The notes under the pieces: generated by a model
Told to the model about the DNA's origin: nothing
Database searches by the model: none
Seen by the model: only the letters and a program-made list of their open reading frames with translations
Shown: piece by piece, positions 1-7,517 of the stretch
How the letters are laid out: each line of letters starts with the position of its first letter
Numbering within the stretch: the stretch's first letter is position 1
Assembly (NCBI GenBank): GCA_041874725.1
Contig: CP097466.1
Location: 4,774,001 to 4,838,000, forward strand
Length of the DNA stretch: 64,000 bases
Direction: 5' to 3'
Origin: Duganella sp. BuS-21
GTDB taxonomy: Bacteria; Pseudomonadota; Gammaproteobacteria; Burkholderiales; Burkholderiaceae_D
Position numbers and translations under genes: made by a program

Positions 1-43
1 AATTGTGCGATTTTGACAGTTTTAATTGTCTACTAACCAAGCA

Positions 44-65
44 AAGGTCAGCGCAAGGTCAGCGC
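44..65. repeat. 11-bp tandem direct repeat
   Basis: The unit AAGGTCAGCGC occurs twice in perfect tandem (44-54 and 55-65). The second copy runs into the stop codon of the minus-strand gene that ends at 59. The rest of 1-58 holds no gene that I can see. The repeat may be a slippage product or a binding site; nothing shows a function. Confidence 0.6.
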
Positions 66-448
66 CGTGGGGGATTGGCGTACAAATCCTGGCTGACTTC
101 GTTGATCTGGCGGCGCAGGTCGCGGCGCTCGTCGGGGGTCATGCGGCCGACGCGGCGATTCATCTCGGCGTTGCGGGTCGCTTCCTGCATGGCGCGGCGC
201 TGCTCTTCGGCGCGCGCCTCGTAGCTGCGCGGATCGAGCTGGCGGCCGTCGGCCGGACGTTGCTGGTCACGCTGGTCACGCTGGCCCTGCTGCTGCTGCT
301 GCTCGCGCCGCTGCGGGCCGTCGCCGCCGTCGGCATGCGCCACGGCGCCGGCCAACAGGCCGCAACACACCAACGCGGAGGCCACGGAAGACCGAACGCA
401 AAAAGATGCGCTTGCTGCCGCGAATATTTTTTTGTGATCGATGAACAT
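59..448 (-). CDS. small exported Gln/Arg-rich protein
   Basis: 129 residues. The N-terminus has a signal-peptide shape: a Lys near the start, then a hydrophobic run ending in AVAHA before residue 40. The mature part is low-complexity and rich in Gln, Arg and Asp (REQQQQQGQRDQRDQQRPAD). It ends with a charged segment, MTPDERRDLRRQINEVSQDL, that resembles the helical tail seen in many small unannotated betaproteobacterial proteins. It is transcribed divergently from ompR with a 172-bp gap. Probably periplasmic; function unknown. Codon use matches the neighbours. Confidence 0.65.
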   Translation of the reverse strand: MFIDHKKIFAAASASFCVRSSVASALVCCGLLAGAVAHADGGDGPQRREQQQQQGQRDQRDQQRPADGRQLDPRSYEARAEEQRRAMQEATRNAEMNRRVGRMTPDERRDLRRQINEVSQDLYANPPRR

Positions 449-518
449 GGCGTTCCTAAAGAGCTGAATCTATGCCCGCAGTGTATGATGCTTTGACCGA
501 GGGGGTAAGGCGAATTGG

Positions 519-542
519 GTAAAGTTTGTAATAATTTGTAAT
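519..542. promoter_or_regulatory. candidate OmpR-type site: phased GTAA repeats upstream of ompR
   Basis: GTAA occurs at 519, 528 and 538, and the octamer TTTGTAAT is repeated at 525-532 and 535-542, a 10-bp period. OmpR-family regulators bind as dimers to direct repeats about 10 or 11 bp apart, and E. coli OmpR sites carry GTAAC-like cores. The site lies about 80-100 bp upstream of the ompR start, so autoregulation is plausible. Inference from pattern only. Confidence 0.4.
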
Positions 543-545
543 GGG

Positions 546-573
546 TCGTCCTGCGCGCGTTTTCGCAGGACGA
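546..573. promoter_or_regulatory. perfect 10-bp inverted repeat in the ompR leader
   Basis: TCGTCCTGCG at 546-555 pairs with CGCAGGACGA at 564-573 across an 8-base loop. No T-run follows on the plus strand, so it does not look like a plain terminator for ompR. On the minus strand it would lie upstream of the gene at 59-448. It could be an operator or a leader hairpin. Confidence 0.45.
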
Positions 574-620
574 ATATGACGTTACCATAGCAACATGAAT
601 AAGACAAATCCGGCCATCAA

Positions 621-1388
621 ATGACTAGCACAACGACTGAATCCAACAACACCGCCGCCAATTCCAACGGGCACGCGGCCAAGATCATGGTGGTCGACGA
701 CGATGTGCGCCTGCGCGACCTGCTGCGCCGCTACCTCACCGAACAAGGCTTCAACGTCTTCACCGCCGAAAGCGCGACCGCCATGAACAAGCTGTGGCTG
801 CGCGAACGCTACGACCTGCTGGTGCTGGACCTGATGCTGCCCGGCGAAGACGGCCTGTCGATCTGCCGCCGCCTGCGCGGCGCCGGCGACCAGACGCCGA
901 TCATCATGCTGACCGCCAAAGGCGAGGACGTCGACCGCATCGTCGGCCTGGAAATGGGCGCCGACGACTACCTGCCCAAGCCTTTCAACCCGCGCGAGCT
1001 GGTGGCCCGCATCGGCGCCGTGCTGCGCCGCCGCGGCCCGGACGAAATCCCCGGCGCACCGTCGGAAACCCCGCAGACCTTCGAGTTCGGCCAGTTCGTG
1101 CTGGACCTGGGCACCCGCACGCTGAAGAAAAACGGCGAAACGGTGCCGCTGACCACCGGCGAATTCTCGGTGCTGAAGGTGTTCGCGCGCCATGCGCGCC
1201 AGCCGCTGTCGCGCGAAAAGCTGATGGAACTGGCGCGCGGCCGCGAGTACGAAGTGTTCGACCGCAGCCTGGACGTGCAGATTTCGCGCCTGCGCAAGCT
1301 GATCGAGCCTGATCCATCGAGCCCGCTGTACATCCAGACGGTGTGGGGCCTGGGCTATGTGTTCATCCCGGAGGGCCAACCGCGCTAA
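621..1388 (+). CDS. ompR: response regulator OmpR
   Basis: 255 residues, slightly longer than E. coli OmpR because of a Ser/Thr/Asn-rich N-terminal extension of about 20 residues. The receiver domain (about 21-135) has the acidic pair in MVVDDD, the phosphoacceptor D70 in LVLDLMLPG, and KPF near 110. The C-terminal winged helix (about 150-250) has the family segments LTTGEFSVLKVF and YIQTVWGLGYVF. It binds DNA as a phosphorylated dimer and answers to the EnvZ kinase encoded 15 bp downstream. In relatives the pair controls porins and envelope functions in response to osmolarity. The ATG at 621 is used; an M at residue 23 would remove part of the first strand. Confidence 0.95.
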   Translation: MTSTTTESNNTAANSNGHAAKIMVVDDDVRLRDLLRRYLTEQGFNVFTAESATAMNKLWLRERYDLLVLDLMLPGEDGLSICRRLRGAGDQTPIIMLTAKGEDVDRIVGLEMGADDYLPKPFNPRELVARIGAVLRRRGPDEIPGAPSETPQTFEFGQFVLDLGTRTLKKNGETVPLTTGEFSVLKVFARHARQPLSREKLMELARGREYEVFDRSLDVQISRLRKLIEPDPSSPLYIQTVWGLGYVFIPEGQPR

Positions 1389-1403
1389 GGTGCGGGTGCG
1401 TAC

Positions 1404-2759
1404 ATGAAGTCGTTGTTCTCCCTCCGCCTGGCCAGCCTGAAAAGCGGCTTATTCTGGCGCACCTTCTTCCTGCTGGGCGCCCTGACCACCACCAGCATGA
1501 CCGCGTGGGTCGGCATGATCAGCGCGGTGCAGCACGAGCCGCAAGTGCAGCAGATCTCCTCGCAGGTGATCTCGGTGGTCACCATCACGCATGCCGCCCT
1601 CACTCACTCGGCGCCGGAACTGCGGCGCGAGCTGCTGTTCGAGCTGGTGTCCAACGAGGGCATCCGCGTGTTCCCGCTGGAAGAGGACGATAAGGTCGAA
1701 CCGCCGGCCAGCAATGCCCTGATGCCCGACATCGAACAGCTGGTCAAGGCCAAGCTGGGCGCCGACACGCGCTTCTCGTCCAAAGTCAATGGCGTGTCCG
1801 GCTTCTGGGTCAGTTTCAAGATCGACGACGACGCCTACTGGCTGATGCTGGAGCGCGAACGCATACGCGGCCTGACCGGCATCCAGTGGCTGGGCTGGGC
1901 CAGCGTGGTGTCGGTGGTGTCGCTGGTGGGTGCGGCCTTCATCTCCAGCCTGATCAACCTGCCGCTGCGCCGGCTGACACAGGCCACGCGCGACTTCGCA
2001 CAGGGCAAGCGCCCGGCGCCGCTGCCGGAAAAAGGGCCGCTTGAAATCATGGAGGCCAACCGCAGCTTCAACCAGATGGTGGATGAATTGCAGCAGGTGG
2101 AGTCGGACCGCGCGGTGATCCTGGCCGGCATTTCGCACGACCTGCGCACGCCGCTGGCGCGCATGCAGCTGGAGCTGGAGATGGCCAACCTGTCGACCGA
2201 GGCGCGCGAAGGCATGCAGTCCGACATCGGCCAGATGGACGCCATCATCGGCCAGTTCCTCGACTACGCCAAGCCGACCGAGGCGTCGAGCTTCATCAAC
2301 ATCGACATCAGCGAGCTGCTGAGCGACACCGCGCACGAGGTGTCGCGCCTACCCGATGTACGGATCGACACCGACATCGAGCCCGGCGCGCATGCGATGG
2401 GCAACGCCACCGACATCAAGCGCGTCATCAACAACCTGATCGAGAACGCGCGCCGCTACGGCAAGACGCCGGACGGCGACGTCACCGAGATCGATATCAA
2501 GTGCAGCGTCAAGGTGGTGCATGCGGTCAAGCGGGTGGTGATCGAGGTGCAGGACCACGGCAACGGCGTGCCGGCGGACCAGATCGAGCAACTGCTCAAG
2601 CCCTTCACGCGGCTCGACGCCGCGCGCGGCCAGGCCAACGGCGCCGGCCTGGGACTGGCCATCGTCGACCGTGTGTTGATCCGCCACAACGCCGAACTGC
2701 AGGTGCGCAACCGCGAAGGCGGCGGCTTGCAGATCGTGATCATGATGAAGGCGCTGTGA
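1404..2759 (+). CDS. envZ: sensor histidine kinase EnvZ
   Basis: 451 residues, the usual EnvZ length. There are two membrane segments (about 17-38 and 163-184) flanking a periplasmic sensor of about 125 residues. These are followed by a HAMP linker, a HisKA domain with phospho-acceptor H245 in GISHDLRTPLARM, and a HATPase domain with NNLIENARRYG, DHGNGVP and GAGLGLAIVDRV. It phosphorylates and dephosphorylates OmpR. It lies 15 bp after ompR and shares one base of its stop with the start of the next gene (TGATG), so the three genes form one operon. Confidence 0.94.
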   Translation: MKSLFSLRLASLKSGLFWRTFFLLGALTTTSMTAWVGMISAVQHEPQVQQISSQVISVVTITHAALTHSAPELRRELLFELVSNEGIRVFPLEEDDKVEPPASNALMPDIEQLVKAKLGADTRFSSKVNGVSGFWVSFKIDDDAYWLMLERERIRGLTGIQWLGWASVVSVVSLVGAAFISSLINLPLRRLTQATRDFAQGKRPAPLPEKGPLEIMEANRSFNQMVDELQQVESDRAVILAGISHDLRTPLARMQLELEMANLSTEAREGMQSDIGQMDAIIGQFLDYAKPTEASSFINIDISELLSDTAHEVSRLPDVRIDTDIEPGAHAMGNATDIKRVINNLIENARRYGKTPDGDVTEIDIKCSVKVVHAVKRVVIEVQDHGNGVPADQIEQLLKPFTRLDAARGQANGAGLGLAIVDRVLIRHNAELQVRNREGGGLQIVIMMKAL

Positions 2760-3490
2760 TGCGGCGTGCTTTACGTTGCGCCAGGCTGGTCGCCGTCATC
2801 GCCGCTGCGGTGCCGGCCCACGCCGGTGGCCCCGCCGCCGCACCGAAGGCTTCCGCGCCGGCCGCATCCGCCGTGCAAACGCGCGAACCTACCGACGAGG
2901 AGCGCAGCTCCTTCGACGACTACTACCGCGAGCAAGTGCCGGTGCGCGTCAGCGGCGGGCCGTCGCTGTTCGCGCCCATGTTCGACATCTCGCGCCGGCG
3001 CGGCCAAGCGTGGCAGGTGATTGCGCGCGTGGATTCCTCGCCGCGCCACCACTCGCCGGAGCTATGCCGCCAGGTCCGCACCAGCTACATCTACGACGCC
3101 AAGGCGCCGCAAGGCCAGCGCTGGGTGCCATCGGCCGCAGCGCCGGAATGGTACGTCTGGCTGGCCACGCCCAAAGTCATCTGCACCGCCGCCCAGTACA
3201 CGGTGCGCATGGACCCGGCGGTCAGCAACGAGGACGCCACGGCGCTGCTGCGCCAGCACCGCGAACTGCTGCTGCGCGCGCGCCTGCTCTTCGCCGGCCA
3301 TTCCGGCTGCGCGCGCCAGCGCGCCCTCACCTTCCGCCTGAACGCCATCGAACCGGCGGCGCCGGCCAACGGCGCAGCGGCGATGGTGGGCATGGTCTTC
3401 GAGAGCGACCGCGAGACGCACGTGCGCGTCGCCGTGCGCAAGCATCGCGGCGAATACGCGGCGTGGAACGTCAGCTGCAATGGACTTTAA
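2759..3490 (+). CDS. exported protein of unknown function, coupled to envZ
   Basis: 243 residues. The ATG overlaps the envZ stop (TGATG), which indicates translational coupling and sets the start. It has an N-terminal signal peptide (MRRALRCARLVAVIAAAVPAHA), an Ala/Pro-rich linker, then a folded region with five cysteines (about residues 102, 140, 182, 188 and 241) that may form disulfides in the periplasm. I do not recognise a named domain. Its position as third gene of an ompR-envZ operon suggests a periplasmic accessory or target of that system, but this is inference. Its stop overlaps the stop of the convergent gene by 4 bp. Confidence 0.8.
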   Translation: MRRALRCARLVAVIAAAVPAHAGGPAAAPKASAPAASAVQTREPTDEERSSFDDYYREQVPVRVSGGPSLFAPMFDISRRRGQAWQVIARVDSSPRHHSPELCRQVRTSYIYDAKAPQGQRWVPSAAAPEWYVWLATPKVICTAAQYTVRMDPAVSNEDATALLRQHRELLLRARLLFAGHSGCARQRALTFRLNAIEPAAPANGAAAMVGMVFESDRETHVRVAVRKHRGEYAAWNVSCNGL

Positions 3491-3969
3491 TGGTTGATCG
3501 GGTGCTCGGGCGCTTCCAGCAGCTTGGTCAGCAATAGCTCGGTCGAGCCGTAGCCGTACAGCGAATCGGTCTCCAGGCCCTGGGTTTCGTAGGACACGGA
3601 TTCCTCGCGCTCCGAGCGGCTCGGATCGGCATCGGCGTAGGTCACGCGCCAGGCGCGCTTGAGGGCATCGGCGCGGCGCAGGAATTGCGGCACCGGCCAC
3701 ATGGCGGGATCCCACTGCGCGATATCGCCCAGCACGCGCCAGTGGCCGCTGGCCAGCGCCATGTCGCCGCACCGCAGCACCTTGACGGCGTCCTGCGGGC
3801 GCAGGGTGTTCAACTCCTGCGCCGACGGCAAGCGCGCCAGTTTGGGACCGAACAGGTACGCGAGCATGATTTTGCTGCCGGGCGACAGTCGCGCCACCAG
3901 ACCCCATCCGTAGCCGCCGTCCAGCAAAGGCACGGCAAACCAGCTCCCCTCTTGATACGACTGCTTCAT
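3487..3969 (-). CDS. Imm26-like protein
   Basis: 160 residues, cytoplasmic, no signal peptide. The N-terminal segment GSWFAVPLLDGGYGWGLVAR has the pattern of the Imm26 family, which is grouped with polymorphic-toxin immunity proteins, but many such proteins are orphans with no toxin beside them. No toxin gene is present nearby. It converges on the envZ operon and shares TTAA with the previous gene's stop. Immunity role unproven; the family call is from motif memory. Confidence 0.55.
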   Translation of the reverse strand: MKQSYQEGSWFAVPLLDGGYGWGLVARLSPGSKIMLAYLFGPKLARLPSAQELNTLRPQDAVKVLRCGDMALASGHWRVLGDIAQWDPAMWPVPQFLRRADALKRAWRVTYADADPSRSEREESVSYETQGLETDSLYGYGSTELLLTKLLEAPEHPINH

Positions 3970-4077
3970 TCACACCCTTTCATCGGCGCCGGCGGCGCAA
4001 GTCCGCAGTGTAGCCAGAGCGCGCAAAACGCGGCGCACGCCTCCGTCCCCGATGACAACTGTGTTACACTGGCGCCT

Positions 4078-4160
4078 CGCTAGGGGTCCTGGAACGTCGT
4101 TTCCGGGTGAGAGATACCCTTCGTACCTGATCTGGATAATGCCAGCGAAGGAAAGCGCAA
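4078..4160 (+). ncRNA. TPP riboswitch (THI element)
   Basis: The conserved thi-box is plain: the arm with AGGGGT near 4082, then GGTGAGAGATACCC at 4106-4119, then ACCTGATCTGGATAATGCC at 4125-4143, and a closing strand AGCG near 4154. GAGAGATACCC and CTGATCTGGATAATGCCAGCG are the core thiamin-pyrophosphate contacts of this class. It precedes the TonB-dependent receptor gene by about 65 bases. In proteobacteria this element lowers expression when TPP is abundant, often by blocking translation initiation. Confidence 0.95.
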
Positions 4161-4183
4161 ATGTGGTTCTCCCCTCCTTTGAT

Positions 4184-4222
4184 GGCTCTCTTCGCGGCTC
4201 CCAGCCGAACAAGTAGAGAGCC
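4184..4222 (+). promoter_or_regulatory. expression-platform hairpin holding the ribosome-binding site
   Basis: GGCTCTC (4184-4190) pairs perfectly with GAGAGCC (4216-4222). A second hairpin, CGGCT/AGCCG (4195-4199 and 4203-4207), lies inside the loop. The only Shine-Dalgarno-like sequence of the receptor gene, GAGAG at 4216-4220, is in the right arm, five bases before the ATG at 4226. No T-run follows, so a translational switch is more likely than termination. The competing fold is not proven. Confidence 0.6.
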
Positions 4223-4225
4223 GAT

Positions 4226-6355
4226 ATGTCCAAACCAAACCTTGCAGTATCCGCCATCTCGTTGGCGGTGTTACAGATGACTTCCGCCGCCGCCGAAGAG
4301 GCCGACCAGACGATGCAGGAAGTCGTCGTCACCGCCACCAAGACCCGCGCCGCCTCGGCCTCCGTGGCCGGTTTTTCCACTGCGCCGCTGCTGGAGACCC
4401 CGGCCTCGGTCAGCGTGATCACGGCCCAGCAGATGCTGGACCTGCAGATCCGCTCCACCACCGACGCCGCCAAATTCGACGCCAGCCTGAGCGACGCCTA
4501 CAACGCGGTCGGCTACGCCGAGCAGTTCTCGATCCGCGGCTTCAAGCTGGACAACGCCTCCAGCTACCGCAAGGACGGCACCGCCATCGCCGGCGACACC
4601 CAGATCCCGCTGGAGAACAAGGAACGCCTGGAAGTGCTCAAGGGCCTGTCCGGCCTGCAGGCCGGCGTCAGCGCGCCGGGCGGCATGATCAACTTCGTCA
4701 CCAAGCGCCCGACCGACACGCCGCTGCGCAGCGTGGTGCTGGAAGCGCGTGAACGCGGCACGCTGTACGGCGCCGTCGATCTGGGCGGCCGCTTCGAGAA
4801 CAGCGATTTCGGCTACCGCATCAACGCCGCCGGCGAGCGCCTGCGCTCCTACATCAAGGGCGCGGACGGCAACCGCAAGTTCGTCTCGGGCGCCTTCGAC
4901 TGGCGCATTTCGCCGCAGGCGCTGTTGCAGATCGACGCCGACTACCAGCGCAAATCGCAAATCACGGCGCCGGGCTACCAGCTGCTCAACAACGCCACCC
5001 TGCCGCTGGTCGACGCCGACGTGCTGCTCAACGACCAGCCGTGGACCCGTCCCGTTGAAACCACCAGCAGCAATATCGGCGTGCGCTTCGAGTACCAGTT
5101 CTCGCCCGAGTGGAGCGCCACCCTCAGCGCCAACCAGCACCACTTCAAGCGCGACGACTACACCGCCTTCCCTTACGGCTGCGGCGCGCAAGACCTGTAT
5201 CCGGGCTACTGCGGCAATGGCGACTACGACGTCTACAACTACATCAGCAAGGGCGAGAAGAAATCGCCGCTGACGGCGCAGGCGCTGCTGCAGGGCCGCT
5301 TCGCCACCGGCGCCGTCAAGCATGAACTCACCGTCGGCGCGTCGTTCTTCAAGAACAGCGAGAAATGGGGCGACTACCTGTACGACTATTCCGGCACCAG
5401 CAATATCTATCATCCGGTGGTGGTGGCGCCTGCCACGGGCGACAGCGGTCCGGTGGCCGAGCGCCGCCGCGACAACGAACGCGCCCTGTTCGCGCAGGAC
5501 ATCGTCAGCCTGACCGCGCAGCTCAAGCTGCACGCGGGCGCCCGCTACGTCCAGCTCAAGCGCGACGAATATGTGGAACCGGACGAAGACGAGCTTGTGC
5601 CGCCGCCTTACGCCCACACCGACATCGGCTTCTGGCTGCCGAACCTGGCGCTGGTGTACAACGTGCGTCCCAACGTCGCCATGTACGCCTCCTACGCGCA
5701 GGGCCTGGAGCATGGCGGCGTGGCGCCGCTGGGCACCGAGAACAAGCACCGCGCGCTGGCGCCAAGCAAATCGAAGCAGGTGGAAGTGGGCGTTAAAGCC
5801 GACCTGCGTCAGGACCTGAGCGCCACCGTGGCCCTGTTCGAAATTCGCAAGGGCCTGGAATACATCGACGCCGACAAATACTATGTGCGCAACGGCGAGG
5901 CGCAGAACCGCGGCCTCGAACTGGCGCTGAACGGCCGCGCCACGCGCGAGCTGACGGTGGGCTTCTCGGCCACCGCGCTCAACACGCAGCAGCGCGGCAC
6001 CGGCTCGGCGAAACTGGACGGCAAGCGCGTGACCGACGTCGCCGCGTTCAAGTCTTCGGTGTATGCGGATTACGCGGTGCCGCAGGTGATGGGCCTGAAG
6101 GTCGGCGCCAACTGGCTCTACTCCGGCAAGAAAGCCTTCGACGCGGCCAATACCGTGTTCGTGCCGAACTACCATGTGGCGAACCTGAGCGCATCCTACG
6201 CCACCCGCATCGGCAACGTCGGCACGACTTTCCGCGCCGGCATCGACAACGCCTTCGACAAGTTCTACTGGCGCGATGTCACGCCGGACCTGGGCGGCTA
6301 TTTGATGCCGGGCGCCTCGCGCACCTTCCGCGTGTCGGCGCAGTTCGACCTTTAA
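4226..6355 (+). CDS. TonB-dependent outer-membrane receptor under TPP riboswitch control
   Basis: 709 residues. It has a signal peptide ending near residue 23, a TonB box (MQEVVVTA) at about 30, a plug domain (about 50-160, with RGFKLDNASSYRKDG and GGMINFVTKRP), and a beta-barrel ending in the aromatic-type terminus RVSAQFDL. The overall pattern is that of the ferric-siderophore subfamily. The TPP riboswitch directly upstream points to import of thiamin or a thiamin precursor instead of iron. It converges with the PnuC-type transporter operon, sharing TTAA as overlapping stops. Substrate is inferred from context. Confidence 0.88.
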   Translation: MSKPNLAVSAISLAVLQMTSAAAEEADQTMQEVVVTATKTRAASASVAGFSTAPLLETPASVSVITAQQMLDLQIRSTTDAAKFDASLSDAYNAVGYAEQFSIRGFKLDNASSYRKDGTAIAGDTQIPLENKERLEVLKGLSGLQAGVSAPGGMINFVTKRPTDTPLRSVVLEARERGTLYGAVDLGGRFENSDFGYRINAAGERLRSYIKGADGNRKFVSGAFDWRISPQALLQIDADYQRKSQITAPGYQLLNNATLPLVDADVLLNDQPWTRPVETTSSNIGVRFEYQFSPEWSATLSANQHHFKRDDYTAFPYGCGAQDLYPGYCGNGDYDVYNYISKGEKKSPLTAQALLQGRFATGAVKHELTVGASFFKNSEKWGDYLYDYSGTSNIYHPVVVAPATGDSGPVAERRRDNERALFAQDIVSLTAQLKLHAGARYVQLKRDEYVEPDEDELVPPPYAHTDIGFWLPNLALVYNVRPNVAMYASYAQGLEHGGVAPLGTENKHRALAPSKSKQVEVGVKADLRQDLSATVALFEIRKGLEYIDADKYYVRNGEAQNRGLELALNGRATRELTVGFSATALNTQQRGTGSAKLDGKRVTDVAAFKSSVYADYAVPQVMGLKVGANWLYSGKKAFDAANTVFVPNYHVANLSASYATRIGNVGTTFRAGIDNAFDKFYWRDVTPDLGGYLMPGASRTFRVSAQFDL

Positions 6356-6867
6356 AGTTGGGCCAGCGCGCTCGCCACCGTGGCGACGCGCTGTTCGACG
6401 CTGCCGCTCACCGGCAGGTAGGAAATGCCGCGTGCCGCCAGTTCTTCCAGCAGCATGCGGTTGATGGTGATGCTCACTGCTTCATCTTCTCGCTGCAGGC
6501 CGTCCGCCACCCACGGGATGTCGGACGCCGTCACCAGCGTGATGTCGTAATCGCTTGCATGCGCATCGGCCAGGACGGCCAGTTGATCGTCTATGCCGCC
6601 GAAGTAATGGCGGCTGTAGACCGCCGTCATCAACGGCGTGGTGTCGCAGAACAGAAAGCCGTGCGCGCGCGGCGCGGCGGCCTCCTCGCGTGCGCGCTGG
6701 GTGCGGGCGATGTGGATCTGGTCGACCGCCACCGGCACGCGGCCGGAGGCGTCCACGAACTCCCTCAGGTATTCCGGCACCCACACGGTGCCGTAGCGCT
6801 GCGCCAGCGCGGCGGCCAGCGTGGTCTTGCCGGAAGACGCCGTGCCGAGTATCGCGACCCGTTTCAT
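6352..6867 (-). CDS. P-loop kinase, NadR-like (AAA_28 type)
   Basis: 171 residues from the ATG that overlaps the upstream transporter stop (ATGA at 6864-6867). The Walker A motif GTASSGKTT lies at residues 7-15. The layout (YLREFVD, a DTTPLMTAVYS segment, a C-terminal SGS..QRVATV) resembles the ribosylnicotinamide-kinase domain of NadR. In NadR/PnuC pairs such kinases trap imported vitamin by phosphorylation. Next to a thiamin-regulated receptor, the substrate may be thiamin or nicotinamide riboside; the sequence alone does not decide. Confidence 0.75.
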   Translation of the reverse strand: MKRVAILGTASSGKTTLAAALAQRYGTVWVPEYLREFVDASGRVPVAVDQIHIARTQRAREEAAAPRAHGFLFCDTTPLMTAVYSRHYFGGIDDQLAVLADAHASDYDITLVTASDIPWVADGLQREDEAVSITINRMLLEELAARGISYLPVSGSVEQRVATVASALAQL

Positions 6868-7517
6868 TCCAGCGCCAGACGGCGGCCGCCGGTGCCGGTG
6901 TCGCCGCTCCATGCGCGCAGGCCCACCACCGCCATGCCGACGAAGACGCCGTACAGGATCGCGGTCAAAATCAGGTTCTTGTGCAGGTACAGGCCCACGT
7001 ACAGCACGTCGACGACGATCCAGACATGCCAGTTCTCGATCTTTTTACGCGACAGCAGCAACTGGCCGACCAGCGAACCGGCCGTCAGGAAACCGTCCGA
7101 ATGCGGCACATCGGTATCGGTGTAAGTCTTGAGGAACCAGGCCAGCACCACGAAGCCGCCCAGCCACGCGGCGGCGGCGCTCCAGCGGCCGCGCGCCGTC
7201 AGCGAGGTGACCGGCAGCCGGTCATGGCTATCGTCGCCGTGCAGCCATTGATACCAGCCGAAGATCGAGACGGCAATGAACACCAGTTGCAGGCCCATGT
7301 CGCCGTACAGGCGCGAACCATAAAACACCAGGCCGTAGGTGGCCGACGAGATGATTGCGAACAGCCAGCCCCAATGGCTCTGGCGGATGTTGAACCACAC
7401 CGTCGCCACCGACAGCATGAACGACAGCAGCTCCAGCGGAGTCGTGGCAAATACTGCCAGGTGCAAAGGCATATTCGCGTAACTTAACAGGACCGGCAGG
7501 AGCGGCAGCATCGTCAT
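6864..7517 (-). CDS. pnuC: PnuC-family vitamin transporter (PnuC or PnuT)
   Basis: 217 residues, integral inner-membrane protein with about seven hydrophobic segments. The motif region WNIRQSHWGW-like (FNIRQSHWGWLFAIISS) and the later ENWHVWIVVDVLYVGLYL segment are typical of PnuC-family transporters, which move vitamins by facilitated diffusion. The ATG at 7517 overlaps the stop of the S46 peptidase gene (ATGA), and its own stop overlaps the kinase start, so the three are coupled. The nearby TPP riboswitch favours a PnuT (thiamin) role. Automatic annotation would probably say nicotinamide riboside transporter. Confidence 0.85.
   Translation of the reverse strand: MTMLPLLPVLLSYANMPLHLAVFATTPLELLSFMLSVATVWFNIRQSHWGWLFAIISSATYGLVFYGSRLYGDMGLQLVFIAVSIFGWYQWLHGDDSHDRLPVTSLTARGRWSAAAAWLGGFVVLAWFLKTYTDTDVPHSDGFLTAGSLVGQLLLSRKKIENWHVWIVVDVLYVGLYLHKNLILTAILYGVFVGMAVVGLRAWSGDTGTGGRRLALE

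Noticed and set aside
4271..6175. 634-codon open frame on the minus strand opposite the TonB receptor
   Set aside because: It is the mirror of a high-GC gene. The product is a His/Val/Ala/Arg-rich string without any domain, and the receptor on the plus strand has clear motifs.
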